From: Amblyomma americanum
Lineage: Eukaryota > Arthropoda > Arachnida > Ixodida > Ixodidae
NCBI RefSeq assembly: GCF_052857255.1
Contig: NC_135497.1
Span: 546,134,531-546,198,530, forward strand
Direction of reading: 5' to 3'
DNA: 64,000 nucleotides
A program made the translations under genes and the position numbers. The notes under the pieces are model-generated. The model did no database searches. It had not been told where the DNA came from and saw only the letters and a list, made by a program, of their open reading frames with translations. This document shows, piece by piece, positions 29,331 through 40,810 of the stretch (its first letter is position 1; the number at the start of each line of letters is the position of its first letter).

Positions 29331-32286
29331 TCATCATCATTATCAGCCCGACTACAACCACTGCAGGGCAAAGGTATCTCCCATATCTCAACAATTAACC
29401 CTGGCCTGTGCCAGCTGCGCCCATCCTATCCCCGCAAACTGCGTAATCTCATCCGCCCACCTAACTTTCCACCGCCCCTGCAACGCTTGCTGTCTCTTCA
29501 AATCCAGTCCGTTATCCTTAACGAACATCGCTTATCTTGCCTTCATGTTGCATGTCCTGCCCACGCCCATTTCCTTCCTCTTGATCTTGATTTCGACTAG
29601 AATGTAATAACTCGCGTTTGTTCGCTGACCCACTATGCCCTCTTCCTGTCTCTTAATGTTACAATTCTCATTTTCTATCCCATGGCTTGTCGCGTGGTGC
29701 TCAATTTAAGTTGAGCCTTTTTTGTAAGCCTTTAAATAGGTGAACACCGGTAAGATGTTGATAAACTGCCATTCATGATGTGAGAGAACCTACCATATGC
29801 ACTCCACCCTGTTCTTATTCTTACAGTTAATTATTTCGCTCTTGTGATTCCGATCTCCGGTCACTGCCTGCCCTAAGTCCCTAAGTAGACATATACCCTT
29901 ACGACTTCCAGCACCTCGCTAGCAATTGTAAACTGCTGTTCCCGTCCGAGACTGTTGAACATTACCTTGGTTTTCTGCATAAAAGTTTTTAGACCCACCG
30001 TTCTGATCTGCCTTACAAATAGATCATGGTTTGCAGTTCATCTCCTGACTGACTTAGCAAGGCAATGTTATCAGCGAATCACAGATTAATAATTAGGCAT
30101 TCTCAATTTACTGTAATCCCCAACGGTTCCCAATCCAGTCCTCTGAACACCTCTTGCAAGCAGGCGGTGAGTAGTATTGGCTAGATCGTGTCTTGCTACC
30201 TGACACCCTTCATTATTAGAATTATATTGCTGATTTCATGCAGGACTATGGTAGCCGTGCAGAAGTTTTAAATATATTCTAGTATTTTATACACAAGGCT
30301 CATCTACACCCTCATTCCACCACGGCTGTATACTGCTGACGTTTCCCACAATCTATAAAGGCTATATATAGTGCCTGGTTATATTCTGCACATTTTCCTA
30401 TCCCCTGATTGTCCGTGTGAATATGGTCTATTGTCGAGTATCCATTACGAAGGCCTGCCTGATCATTTGGTTTATTGAAATCTAAGGCTGTTCCTACCCT
30501 ATTCTCGATTACCTTAGTCAATGGCTTATAAGCAATGTACAGTAAGCTAATCGGTCTGTAATTTTCAAAGTCCTTGGCGTCTCCTTTCTTATGGATTAAG
30601 ATAATGTTAGCGTTCTTCCAAGCTTCTGCTACGCTCTGGGTGATAAGGCATTTCGTATACATGGCGGCTGCTTTTTCAAGCACAATCTGCCTCCCGTCCT
30701 TCAAAAGATCCGCGTTTACCTGCTCCTCGCTAGCTGCTTTCCATCTTTACATTGCTCCTAATGCTTTCTTAACTTCTTCTTTCGTTTTTGGAAGGATACC
30801 CCATTTCTGTGTTATACTGACTCTCTCATTTATGTCCTTATTAGATCGGCTACTGTATAGGTTTCCGTAGAACTCTTCGTATGTCTTAACTGTCTTATCC
30901 ACGCTGATAATTACATGGTCCTCTTTCTCTGTTAACGCGTACACCTGACTTTGTATATGCCTAGTTTCCTCTTCACCGCTATTAGGCTACCTCCGTTCTT
31001 TAGAACGTGCTCGATTCTCTCCATATTAAACTTCCTTATGTCGGTTACCCTTGCGCTTATTTATGAACTTCGTTGGCTCTGTTCTGTTCTGTCTGTCTGG
31101 TTAGACGCCCCCATGCTTTGGTGTTTTTCAATCAGATCTTTCGTCTCCGGAGAGAGCTTTCCAGTATCCTGCCGAACCATTTTACCGCTTACCTGTGGTT
31201 CACACTCTGTAACCATAGCTGAGAGATTATCGTTTATAGCTTAATCATTAAGGTCGTCGTCCTCAGTTAAAGCCCAATATCTGCACTAAAGCGATATTTT
31301 GAATCCCTCTACATTCTCTCATACCGCTAACTTGTTAATGAGCTCTCCTTCACTAGTTGTTTCCGTTCCCTCTTCAAGTTTAAGCTAATTCGAGACCTTA
31401 CCATTCTGTGGCCGCTACAACGCACCTTACCGACGACCTCCACATTCTGCATAATCCCAAGGTCAGCGCATAGCACGAAGACTATTTCGTTTTCAGTCTC
31501 AAAACTGTGGCTCTTCCACGTCCACTTCTTTTTTCTAGTTTACGGAAGACGTTATTCATATGCGTAAATCATTCCTTTGTGCGAACTTTAATGTATCCCA
31601 CCTCCTATTCCTAGAACCTATCTCATAGTCGCCTACCGCCTGGTCGCCAGCCTGCTTCTTTTCTACCTTGGAATTGAAGTCACCCATCAGCGCAGCGTAA
31701 TGTGTACATATTTTGCTTATTGCTGATTCCATGTCTTCATAGAAGCTATCAAGATTCGGTCTTCATGCCTGGATGTAGGCTCGTAAGCCTGTACCACCTT
31801 CAGTTTGCGCTTCTTAGCCAAAGTACGATAACTGCGACCCTGTTATTAATATTATAGAATTTTTCTGTGTTGCCAGCTATACCCAGATTGATCATAAAAC
31901 CCTCACCTACTTATCATCTATCCACTAATCCGCAATAGCACGGTACATGACCGCCCCCTCAGCATTGTATACACGCCTCACCTGTCCTAACATCACTAAG
32001 CCCTATGACATCCAATGTAATACGCGCTAGACACTCGAACACCACTGCTAAGCTAGCCTCACTAGATAAGGTTCTAGCGTTCAATGTTGCTAAGTTCAGT
32101 TTTTAATGAAGGCCTGTCCGGAGTTAGGATTCCAAGCACCGTGCGCTGCGTCACAGGTCTGACCGCCGCTTTGGTCAGTTGCTCCGCAGCCGCTAGAGAC
32201 TGAGCGCCGTAGGTTAACTGTATTAGTCCTATAGGAAGTTCGGGTCGGCTCCCTGCGGCTGCGGGGTGGGCGGCGGGGGACAGCAC
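29331..32286 (-). mobile_element. RTE LINE, old, nearly full length
   Basis: On the minus strand from 32286 down: a 5' coding region, an APE endonuclease region (VIGLSDVRTGEACIQC at about 31985-32015, AVIVLAKKRKLKVVQAYEPT near 31790-31850), RT (30944-29900) and the C-terminal region ending in CCTTTGCCCTGCAGTGG and CTGATAATGATGATGAG at 29331. Gene order and 3' terminus are those of RTE elements such as BovB relatives. Frames change often and many stops occur. It lies between two Penelope-like 3' segments. Confidence 0.8.
30312..30944 (-). pseudogene. RTE reverse transcriptase, N-terminal and finger region
   Basis: Two open pieces. The first (30747-30944) reads KTVKTYEEFYGNLYSSRSNK, just before RT. 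The second (30312-30704) has SVAEAWKNANIILIHKKGDA, DFENYRPISLLYIAYKPLTKV, QAGLRNGYSTIDHIHTDNQ and ALYIAFIDCGKR, the RT 1-3 motifs, with the catalytic Asp in FID. In the expected YxDD place near 30075 the sequence gives FADN, so a catalytic Asp has mutated to Asn. Confidence 0.8.
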
Positions 32287-32289
32287 GTT

Positions 32290-32520
32290 TTTCTTTTTTA
32301 TTTGTTCCCCCTTTTTTCCCTTTCTATCTGTGCCTTTTCTAGTATTCTTTGCCTCCGTTTGTTTCTTTTGTTCATGTGTCGTACATGTGTGCCAGTGCCA
32401 ACTCCTTAAGAAGAGGAAGAAGACCCCTGTAACCTAAGTCTTGAGAAAGGACAGGCTCTGTCCGAAACGTCGACTCAAAATAAATCTATGGCTAAATGAA
32501 GCGTTTTCAACTTTGAATGT
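32290..32520 (+). repeat. Penelope-like 3' end with hammerhead-like motif
   Basis: T-rich leader, then the hammerhead-like fold at 32437-32475 and an A-rich ACTCAAAATAAAT end. Arrangement and words match Penelope-type pseudo-LTR ends. No ORF attached. Confidence 0.45.
32437..32475 (+). ncRNA. Hammerhead ribozyme-like motif
   Basis: Outer stem AGTC (32437-32440) with GACT (32472-32475). Core strand TTGAGAAA. Stem II is GGACAG (32449-32454), loop GCT, CTGTCC (32458-32463). Second core strand GAAAC, then GTC just before the outer stem, where hammerheads cleave. ACGT takes the place of stem III and is self-complementary, as in the minimal dimeric hammerheads reported in Penelope-like elements. 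The first core strand deviates from CUGANGA, so activity is doubtful. Confidence 0.5.
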
Positions 32521-32554
32521 TTGCCTCTAGCAACCAAATACGTTTATCTTTCTA

Positions 32555-32557
<3 letters not shown>

Positions 32558-32585
<28 letters not shown>
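32558..32585 (+). repeat. (TA)n microsatellite, first block
   Basis: About 28 bp of TA, followed by a GC-rich 24-bp spacer and a second TA block. Confidence 0.95.
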
Positions 32586-32606
32586 CTCTAACGCCCCGCG
32601 TGCGGA

Positions 32607-32609
<3 letters not shown>

Positions 32610-32697
<88 letters not shown>
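32610..32697 (+). repeat. (TA)n microsatellite, second block
   Basis: About 88 bp of perfect TA. TAACGCCC follows both this block and the start of the spacer before it, which hints at duplication of a TA-plus-flank unit. Confidence 0.95.
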
Positions 32698-32698
<1 letters not shown>

Positions 32699-32699
32699 C

Positions 32700-33400
32700 G
32701 CCCACAGCCTACACACATGTAGCCAATTAGACGGATGAAGGGAGAATGAAAAGGCTTCACCGGTTGCGTAGCAAGTGCACAAAGCGTAAATGTCGTCGAG
32801 AGCTTCCGGTTTTGAAATTGCTGCGCACAACGACCGCACTCAGCCTCAGTGCACAGAACGCGAAGCGAAAGATTCATCCCTGGTGTTTTCAACTAACCTT
32901 TCCTCGCGCCGTCTTTTTTGCGCTTTTTATATTACGAGACTGTTCGCATTGTCGCCTATGCTTGCCGCGCTGCTTTCCGTGCGCTTCTACACCAATTGCC
33001 CTTCGAAACTGCGAAGCGGACTTCATCCAGAAAGCTCATGAATACGGCACTCGTCGCTGCCATACGAATATTCCAGTGGCGGCGTCACGTGTACAACGCT
33101 TTTTCCCAATTCCCTGATTCATGAAAGCGTTGTTTTTGGTAAAAATGACACACTTGCTATCAGGTGATGTTAACCTAACCTGACTTCACTTTCCCTGCAA
33201 AGAATGCATGGAGGTAGTCCTTCCGAAGCAGTGGCAGGCTGCAAGCGCACACGGGCAGCTGCTGAGCCGCAGATAACATCCCTGTGCAGGCATCGAGCGA
33301 GAGAAACCGACAACGAAACGGTGCAGCGAAATGTGATAGGATTGGTGCAGCGATAACGGTCTCGCTTGGCGCCGAGTTCTTTTGTGAATGCCTATGTATG
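32700..33400. other. No supported gene
   Basis: Overlapping frames on both strands (to 130 codons at 33175-33567, minus) without motifs. GC content rises after 33190. Confidence 0.4.
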
Positions 33401-33403
33401 TGA

Positions 33404-33654
33404 TTGTGTCTGTGTGTCCGGGTGTTTTCAGCTGCCGGCAGCACGCAATGGACAACTGCTGACAACACCGCGGGTTCCATTGGGCAGTTGGCGCCCGCTC
33501 CACACTCCTCGCGGCGGAACGCACGCTCATCTCGCACCCAGTTTGGTCTCGCCCTCGGCTCCCGCACTTTCGAATCTCCTCATTTTCTAACTCCAGCGAA
33601 TCTCAACATGTGCATCGAAAGTCTCAGTAGGCACGTCGTGCTGGAAATACAAAG
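33404..33654 (+). CDS. Possible first exon of an unidentified gene
   Basis: A plus-strand frame from ATG 33404 runs 83 codons to a consensus donor ACAAAG|GTGAGT (GT at 33655-33656); the frame stops at 33658 if unspliced. The surrounding 0.4 kb is GC-rich and has an ATTGG (inverted CCAAT) near 33478. The protein (MCLCVRVFSAAGSTQW...) is not recognised, and the next exon is not visible. Exon status is inferred from the donor only. Confidence 0.2.
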
Positions 33655-33659
33655 GTGAG

Positions 33660-35522
33660 TGCGCCAACTCTCAGCAGCTCGTATTTATTGCAGCGTATGA
33701 TTCCGGAGACTGGCACCGGAGGCTCCATCCATAGTGGTGGACAAGGGATCGCAAGCGCCATGTCATTAAGCGCGTTCTTAAACATAGCCGGGGCAGTGGG
33801 TCTTCCCGATACGACGGTAGGTGCTGCTGCTTGGAAATACGCATCGCGGGTTTCGATCACAGATTTTCAAACTAACGGCACACGACTACACCAGCAGCGC
33901 ACGTAGTTGAAGACGGTGATACAAAAGGGAGGTTATTTCCTATAGGCACGAAAAAAACGGTTTTCACCTTGCTAGAGGAGTGAATTCCTCAAGACCGAAC
34001 ACTCATGTGGTATTATTCGTATAGCGACGGCTTTCTCGATGGCTGCAGCTGTGTTCTTTTTTAGGGAAATTGGACAGAAGCTTCCGCTTCGTTCTTAGAC
34101 GCCGCGCTCAATTTGTGTCTCAATTTTTTCGGACAACTAATGAACAGCGCTCCGAAGCACATGGGTGCGTTGTGGTATCATAGTTGCCTCTGTGCAAAAA
34201 TTAAACGGCGTATATACTCTTTATCTGGTTCCACCGAGGTTCAGTTTAGTAATTGGAACTTATGTGCAGTTTTTATAAAGTTCCACTTCAATATATGGAA
34301 CTGCGTTCCAGCTACATAAATAGGTAAAATATGTGAGACAACGTCCTAGTTAAATTAAGCGCTTTTATGTGGAACAGTGCTTCATCTATTCGTATTTGGA
34401 ACACACTTCCAGCTATGTACTGAGCTCTTTAAAGTGTAACTCTTGCAAGGGTTGGGCTTTCAAGCAGGCCCCACAAAAAATAGACAGGTGCTTCCGCTCG
34501 TGCACGCCCAGCGTCTCGTGCAGCCATACTGTTCTCGGATCGCGCTTGCGACGTTATGGGCACTAATCATTCTGTACTGTTAGGCAGGGCTCCACTCATC
34601 CCCAGTAACTCTATTCCCCGAAGCAGTGCCTTATAATGGTTGATAATACACCGGTAAAATTAGTGCTGGCAAATCCAGTCTTCCACACTAGTGAAACCAA
34701 TCAAATTGAATGCCACTACTTATGTTACACTATACATAGTGACCATTCGATACGGCAAAGTGATTATATATGTGAATAACACTGGCAATTAAGTCAGAAT
34801 AAATAATTGTTCTTCGCTTAACCCAAAACTAACAACCGCACAGCGGAGAAAGGTTATGTCAGATGAGAGTTTTCGAATAATTTTTAGATGACGAGAGGCA
34901 TTATTTGTAAATGTTTCTATGGAGAGCTAAAGATTTTTAAAAAATTGTTGATAACCTCAAAACACAAAGCCTCTCTTAAAGACTTATGAAACGCTTGTAA
35001 AGCGGACAAGCGCTGCTCAAACCTGGGTGTTTACACTCGACTGCATCGGCTAACTAGCTGTCCGTCACTGTTTACATGGCTGTACATTTCAAAGGGGTGG
35101 GAAAAGGGCTGTTCTAAATATCTAAATAAAAAATGCCGCCGTTCTAAGATAAAGTGTAGCTCCTCTTCAGGAATGACTACTGGCCTGCTTTGGAGGCCAG
35201 CACACTAAATGATGGCACTTCCTTTTTGCTTTTAACAAAAACTTAAGAGGGTGATTTACTTACCGCACTTGTCTGCTGAAGTTATCTGCTGCCTAAACGC
35301 AACAGGTAGCAAAATGCCACATACATACCCACCTTATCCCCTGGCTTCTGTTCATTGAAACCGCCATCCCCGAATATTGCAGCCACTGAAAAAGGAAAAT
35401 TTAAAATTGGTGTTTTGGGAAAGGAAATGGCGCAATATCTGTCTCACTGTATCGGTGGACACCTGAACCGCACCGTAAGGAAAGAGATAAAGGAGAGAGT
35501 GAAAGAAGTAAGGAAGAAAGAG
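33660..35522. other. Mostly unassigned DNA
   Basis: At 34230-34430 the complementary words GGAAC and GTTCC recur about nine times (GGTTCC, GGAACT, GTTCCA, TGGAAC), a pattern like that at 26 kb and perhaps another old foldback element. No coding motif. Confidence 0.45.
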
Positions 35523-35680
35523 GTGCCGTAGTGAAGAGCTCCGGAATAATTTCGACCACCTGGGGATCTTTAACGTGCACTGACATCGCACAGCACACGT
35601 TTCGCCTCCATCGAAAAGCAGCCGCCGCTGTCGGGTTCGAACCCGGGAACTCGGGATCAGTAGCCGAGATAATTTACGTT
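35523..35680 (-). mobile_element. Ruka SINE, 3'-truncated
   Basis: Reverse-complement Ruka words: GTGCCGTAGTGAAGAGCTCC, ATTTCGACCACCTGGGG, TCTTTAACGTGCACTGACAT, TTTCGCCTCCATCGAAA and the B box TCGGGTTCGAACCCGG. The 3' end of the SINE is missing. Confidence 0.8.
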
Positions 35681-35769
35681 TTCGCGATGCACTATCTAAC
35701 TTTGTCCATTCTGGAGAAAGTTGAATTTCTGTATTAATGACATTCACTATATTATATTATTTGTTTTTT

Positions 35770-35842
35770 TAGATTGGAAGCTGTAATAGCGTTGTATAAG
35801 CCATTTAAGAGGTACAACGGCAGCCGTAACGCGTGACCCTTT
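35770..35842 (+). repeat. Copy 1 of an unnamed repeat (pair with 49708-49790)
   Basis: AATAGCGTTG, GCCATTTAAG and GGTACAACGGCAGCCGT recur in the same order at 49720-49775. Confidence 0.5.
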
Positions 35843-35957
35843 TGAGGTTGAGGTGTCCGCCGTAAGAGAGACAGTAACGGCGCCATTCCTTTCTCTAACC
35901 ACGCCTCTCACTCCCGCCGTTCACGCTCATCCGTCGATTGGACAGAGTGAAAGCATA
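35843..35957. other. Spacer
   Basis: GC-rich, no motif. Confidence 0.4.
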
Positions 35958-36064
35958 CGGGCGTATTTCGCCTTCATCAAAACGCGGCCGCCGCGGTCAG
36001 GTTTGAACCCGGGTACGCCAGCTCAGCAGCTGAGCGCCTTACCCACTGACCCAGCGTGGCGAGC
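35958..36064 (-). mobile_element. Ruka-type SINE head
   Basis: On the minus strand: A box region CGCTGGGTCAGTGGGTAAGG, then GCGCTCAGCTGCTGAGCTGG, B box GGGTTCAAACCTG and the start of the body CGCGGCCGCCGC...TTTTGATGAAGGCGAAAT. The rest of the body is absent. Confidence 0.65.
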
Positions 36065-37205
36065 AGAGCCCAATGCTACTATTTTGCCAGACTAGCGAAA
36101 CGCCGTCAGTTTCAGGCACCTACCATAGAGCGGCGTACTTCGAAAGCCTCGAGGCTTTCCTCTAGGACCCGCTACATGCGTGAGATGTTGCTTCAACGAG
36201 TTTCAAAAAATGCTGTTTGCCGTTTATTCTAAATGTTCGTTCACGTTATCTCCGAAGTTAGCTTTGCCAAATGCGCATAACTGTAACACCATCTATAAAG
36301 CGACACTGCAAAAGCGTATGCAATTTCAGCGCTGTCAACGTTAGTCCGACTCAGCCCTGAAGCTTTCAAAAGGCGTAGAAAAACGCCGTGAGGAAAAGGA
36401 TCAAGGAGGGGGCGAAAGAACGACTGGGGAAAGAAGTGAGGTTGCGGAGGGCTCCGCCGCAGTCTCGGCAATCCCCAGAAGCCCTGTCGCTCTTCTTTCA
36501 CTCCCACATTCTTGCCTACACTCCCTCCCTTCGGCGGAGCTGTTGTGCGTCTTTCTTTTCCTCCCGGTCGTCCTCGCCACGCCTGCTGTGGCTGCGGTTA
36601 AAGTGTCCACCAAGATATGGGACAGTCACTTCCCCATTTCCTTTCCTCAAAAGACGCAGCTGTGGAGTTTAGTGCTGCGCTGGTTAGGTGCGAAAAAGAG
36701 GAGCCCACGAGAGATGATCACGAAAAGTGTGCGCCGTGGGATGCTCGTAGATTCACCATGCCGGCGAAAGTTGATGTCCTCCATTCTGACGGGAAAGTCG
36801 AAAGCGTGTTGATATCTGAGCTGAACGCGCAATAGCGCACCGCTAGAAGCGGTGCTGGCTCATAAAGCGGCGAAATCCAGTGGCCATACTAGTTTGAAAC
36901 AGAGAGGCTATAAGCCAAGTGCCTAAACGTGCTCAAAACAGGCCAAAGCCTCGAAACATGCTCGAAAAGAGAAGTGAAGCCAAGTAGCTCAACATGCGCG
37001 AAACAGTGAAGCAAATCCAAGTAGCTATTTGTGTGTCAGGTTGGCATCTCCTGCGTAGAAAATGTCTGCAAATAAGCTTTCTGCAGCAATACCTTCTTCG
37101 CTACATGCTTGCCCCAGAGCGACCTTACCTGCTGGAAAAGCAGCCAATTCCAACCAGGTTTCATTGAATAATGTGCTAAGCCGGTAAGCTTAGCTCTGTC
37201 AAATT
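36065..37205. other. No supported gene
   Basis: GC-richer around 36400-36840, with overlapping frames of up to 94 codons on both strands. The 72-codon plus frame at 36617-36835 ends KVESVLISELNAQ and is not recognised. Confidence 0.4.
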
Positions 37206-37314
37206 TTTATTCCGTGCAACCCCCTTCCCTCTGTAATGCCTTTGGGCCTTATGGTACAATACAAATAAATGAAAAAAGTAAACAAATAACTAAGTAGATA
37301 AATAAATAAATCAG
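37206..37314 (+). mobile_element. 3' end of a LINE with (AAAT)n tail
   Basis: CCCTTCCCTCTGTAATGCC, then TTTGGGCCTTATGGTACAAT and an irregular ATAAATAAATAAAT tail. This is the usual last 100 bp of a tick LINE group (CR1/L2-like). Only the untranslated end is present. Confidence 0.5.
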
Positions 37315-38404
37315 ATCCTTTAGCACAACTTTCGAAAAAAAGACCCCGCTGGGGCTTCAGCAACGCTAGGCTAACTGACACCGCAACTAGCTTCGTGAAA
37401 CGGTTTTGTAAAGCATTCGTAAAGTTTATATTAAATGAAATATGGACAGGTCGAGGATCATCGACGAGCGCTAAAAATAACATCCTCCGACCTCTATTAA
37501 ATAAGGGCTAAAAAAGCTGCGTCTAAAGCCACTTCAGCCGAAGGACGTCAACATCATACCGTGAAAAGTCCGAAAGGGTTCAAACATTCGATATATTTTA
37601 ATTATAGGAACTGAGTCATTTTCTCGCCCATGTAATATCTGCTTAGGTACTACACAACACGCAAAAGTGGCACACAATGACGTCTCATTCGTGTGTGCAT
37701 GTGTGTGTGTTGTAAATTTTCATTTAAGAAGTTTCATTAAAGTGTGCGTGCGTGTAAGTGTGAGCATGCAGGTTTTCTTGGTGCAAAAATGCCAAAGTCT
37801 ACGTGTGGCCGCTGGCGAACCCCCGCATATATAGCCGCATTATCAAAATAAACGCGATGGGCGACATACATAAATTTTTTAAACTCATGAATCGGCTTGC
37901 ACTTCGCTTTCACGTCATACATATCCATGTCGTCATGGTTTGAGATGAATAGCTGCAATGATTGTTTTTGTGCTTTTCAAAGTGAATATATCTTTTTTAC
38001 ATATACACACCTCGAGTCCCAGCAAAACGTAACCAAGCATTTAAAAAAGGCCGAGCGTGCTAGGCGAGTGAAACCAACAGAGTGCTGTTGAGACCCGTAA
38101 GGCCCCGTATATATGCAGCATTTTATTTCGTTATGCAAAGTTAATTCATTAGTAACAAATATTTAAATGACTTTGTTAAAATTTCCTCCAAAAACGGGGT
38201 GTGAATAAGTTAGAGATCATTTTGAAAAACAGCTGACTGAAATATCTACAACGAGGTACCCATTACCTAGATACTTTTACTGGCAGCAGTATAAGGCCTG
38301 CGCAGTACAAAACTACCACGTCACAGCGATGTTAGTTCAGCGCCCCAATAACTACAAAATCCGCTCATCTCCCGAGTGCTCTGCCCGACATGGATTTGAG
38401 TGTG
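37315..38404. other. No supported gene
   Basis: Unassigned AT-rich DNA with a short TG run near 37695. Confidence 0.45.
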
Positions 38405-38740
38405 CCCCATGGTCATCATCAACCTGACTGCGCCCTCTGCAGGGCAAAGGCGTCTGCCATAACTCTCCATTCAACCCTGTCCTGGGCCGTCTGCGGCCAT
38501 CCTAGCCCTGCAAGCTTCTTAACCTCATCCGCATCTTTTAACTTCCTGCTGCCCCCCTGCTACGCTTGCCTTCTCTTTCAATTCACTCCGTTACCCTTAA
38601 CGACCATCGGTTATCTTCCCTTCGCATTACATGCCCACCCAAGCACATTTATTCCACCTGATTTCGACTAGTATGTCATTAACTAGAGTTCGTTCCCTGA
38701 TCCACTCTGCCTTCTTCCTGTCTCTACGTTACACACCAGG
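38405..38740 (-). mobile_element. RTE LINE 3' fragment
   Basis: Reverse-complement RTE terminus: GTCATCATCAACCTGACTGC, CCCTCTGCAGGGCAAAGGC, then coding traces of the C-terminal region (VNDI...EIRWNK-like, GKRSRGGQQ-like) with many changes. It lines up with 29331-29650 on the same strand. Confidence 0.7.
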
Positions 38741-40798
38741 ATATGCGCAAGCAGTTGCTAATTCGTCGGCGGGCCTTATTTTTACGCCGCTAAAATATTC
38801 TGTGCAATTCCCACCTTGTTGCTTTCTGCTGCTTTCTTTTGAAAGGCGATCTGCAACTTCCTAATACACGCTTTTTTCGCAGAGCCAATATTTCAAAACC
38901 TTAGCTTACTAGTCTTCACTAAAACATTAACTTTGCAGAACTAAAAAGAAATACTGCAGATTAGGCCACACGACTCTCAACTGCGCTCAGATGGTTTCAC
39001 TCTTATAGGAGAATGTGTGTTTTTTAATAGCTTTCTTACTTTTAACTGGGACACCTAGCATATACGGGGCAAAAAGTACGTCGAATAAGCTTAGCATGTT
39101 AGTTATTTATAACTTTCTATTGAACTGACTCTTTCGCGCTCACATTACAAGTGAGTCTGTGACTCAACAAGGGACGAAATGGCTAGCCCCTATAACTAAT
39201 TTTCAGCTGCTATTGGTACAATATAAATGACAGGTAAGCACACTTTTTACGACTGCATAAAGTTAAACTCCTGATAGAGAAGGTACAATTGCGATAATAC
39301 CCCAAGGCTGCATTCTGTGAGAGGGAAAAAAGTTACAAAATGTGCAGGATAGGTGCGATACTGCAGGGCCCCTTCCAACCCACCACAAACGTGTCGGATC
39401 GATAGATGCAAGGAAGAATTTTGCCTCGGCTGGAAATGTCGGATCCGCAAGGCAATGTCGAATGAACGGAGGTGGACATTGAGCGTTGAGAGTATGTGCT
39501 ATGATCTGGGTTGCGAAGAGAACACTCGAAGAGAACAAAATGCGAAGAGAACACTCTTCACACTCTTCGCCTTGCAATAGTGCTGTTTTCTTATTTTGCA
39601 TTTGAGAGCATATGTAATGAACTTCACGTGCTATCGTTTTTGACTTTCTGGAGGAAAACAACTTCACTTGAGGCTGCAACAAGGAGCGCTTGTTGTCCTG
39701 TTGGTGATCAGCCAGTGTTGAAGAGAGGAAAAGGAAAAAAGAAGTTTACTGCGTGAATTTCAAATGTATCTGGCATCGAATTCTCGGGCTTTCACGGTAT
39801 CCGAAGTTGCAGAAAATTAATGCGGTAAGCAGAATGACAGTATGAACTTCGCGGACCATTTGGTCAATATTAAATGATGGGTCTAGATGTTTTTCAAGTT
39901 AATGACGTAAAGTCAAAAAGCATAATTGCAAATGAGTGGCCTTTCTGCGCTCATGCGTTTGATAAATAGTTGTATCCGAAATGAAATGTCTCGAAAACTG
40001 TATCGATTTCGCATCAGCTGGCTTGTCGCCGTGCAGTCTCCGGCAGCTGACTAACGGCAGCTTGACGCCGCTAGAATGCGGACCACACATTGTGACGAAA
40101 CGGGGTGTTTCATTCAGTGGTTCTGGCAAGCTGTAGTCCCCGCAGAAGTCAGCCGTTCGCCAAACCCGTGAACATTACGGAAGGCAACTATCTCTATTTA
40201 ACATTTACCGAAAGCACGAAGTTCTGGACTTTAGTTAAGGCGGCGTTTACAAAATAACCATTTAACTTCCCTCAACCATCTCTTTTCTAGATAATTTTTG
40301 CCAAGTTTATATTTAATCGTGCCTGACAGCATCCGTATAGGTAAGCCTAACTTAAGGAATAAAGATTAAGTGGGTTGATACATCAAATTTTGAGGTTATA
40401 AAAAGCTTTTTATGGGCTTACTGTGCAAGTAAAGTCACCAACGGTGAAGTATTGGTTGCAACAAACGCCTAAAATATACTTTAATTCAGCTCCAAAGAGT
40501 CCCTAAATGCTCTATTTCACGGTCGAGACCCATCGCTAAAGCGAGTTGGCGATGTAGGGGGCGTGGGAACATAGGAGTCAATTGTAGGGACATCACATGC
40601 AGCTCTGTAACGTGACGTACCATGAACATCGACGCGCCACATTAGCCGAGCGCTGCGTCGGCTCCTCGGTGGGCTGACTGGCAAATATATTCCGACCCTG
40701 ACGCAACAGCCGGCACCAGCATCGGCAGCCGAGCGGAACCTTCACGTCGATTAGACGATGACCTGACTAGTTTCTCTTGTCTGTACTTTATCCGTATT
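38741..40798. other. Mostly unassigned DNA
   Basis: A 29-bp near tandem duplication lies at 39512-39556 (TGCGAAGAGAACACTC twice), and GCGAAGAG with CTCTTCGC just after it can form an 8-bp stem. No gene found. Confidence 0.45.
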
Positions 40799-40810
40799 AT
40801 TATTACTACA
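40799..40810 (+). repeat. Left target-site duplication of tRNA-Ala-like SINE
   Basis: ATTATTACTACA, matched by ATTATTAGTACA at 41067-41078 (11 of 12). Confidence 0.6.

Noticed and set aside
32521..32892. Frames rich in IYIYIY
   Set aside because: Translation of (TA)n.
33168..33182. TTAACCTAACCT resembling arthropod telomere repeat
   Set aside because: Only two units; not a telomeric array.
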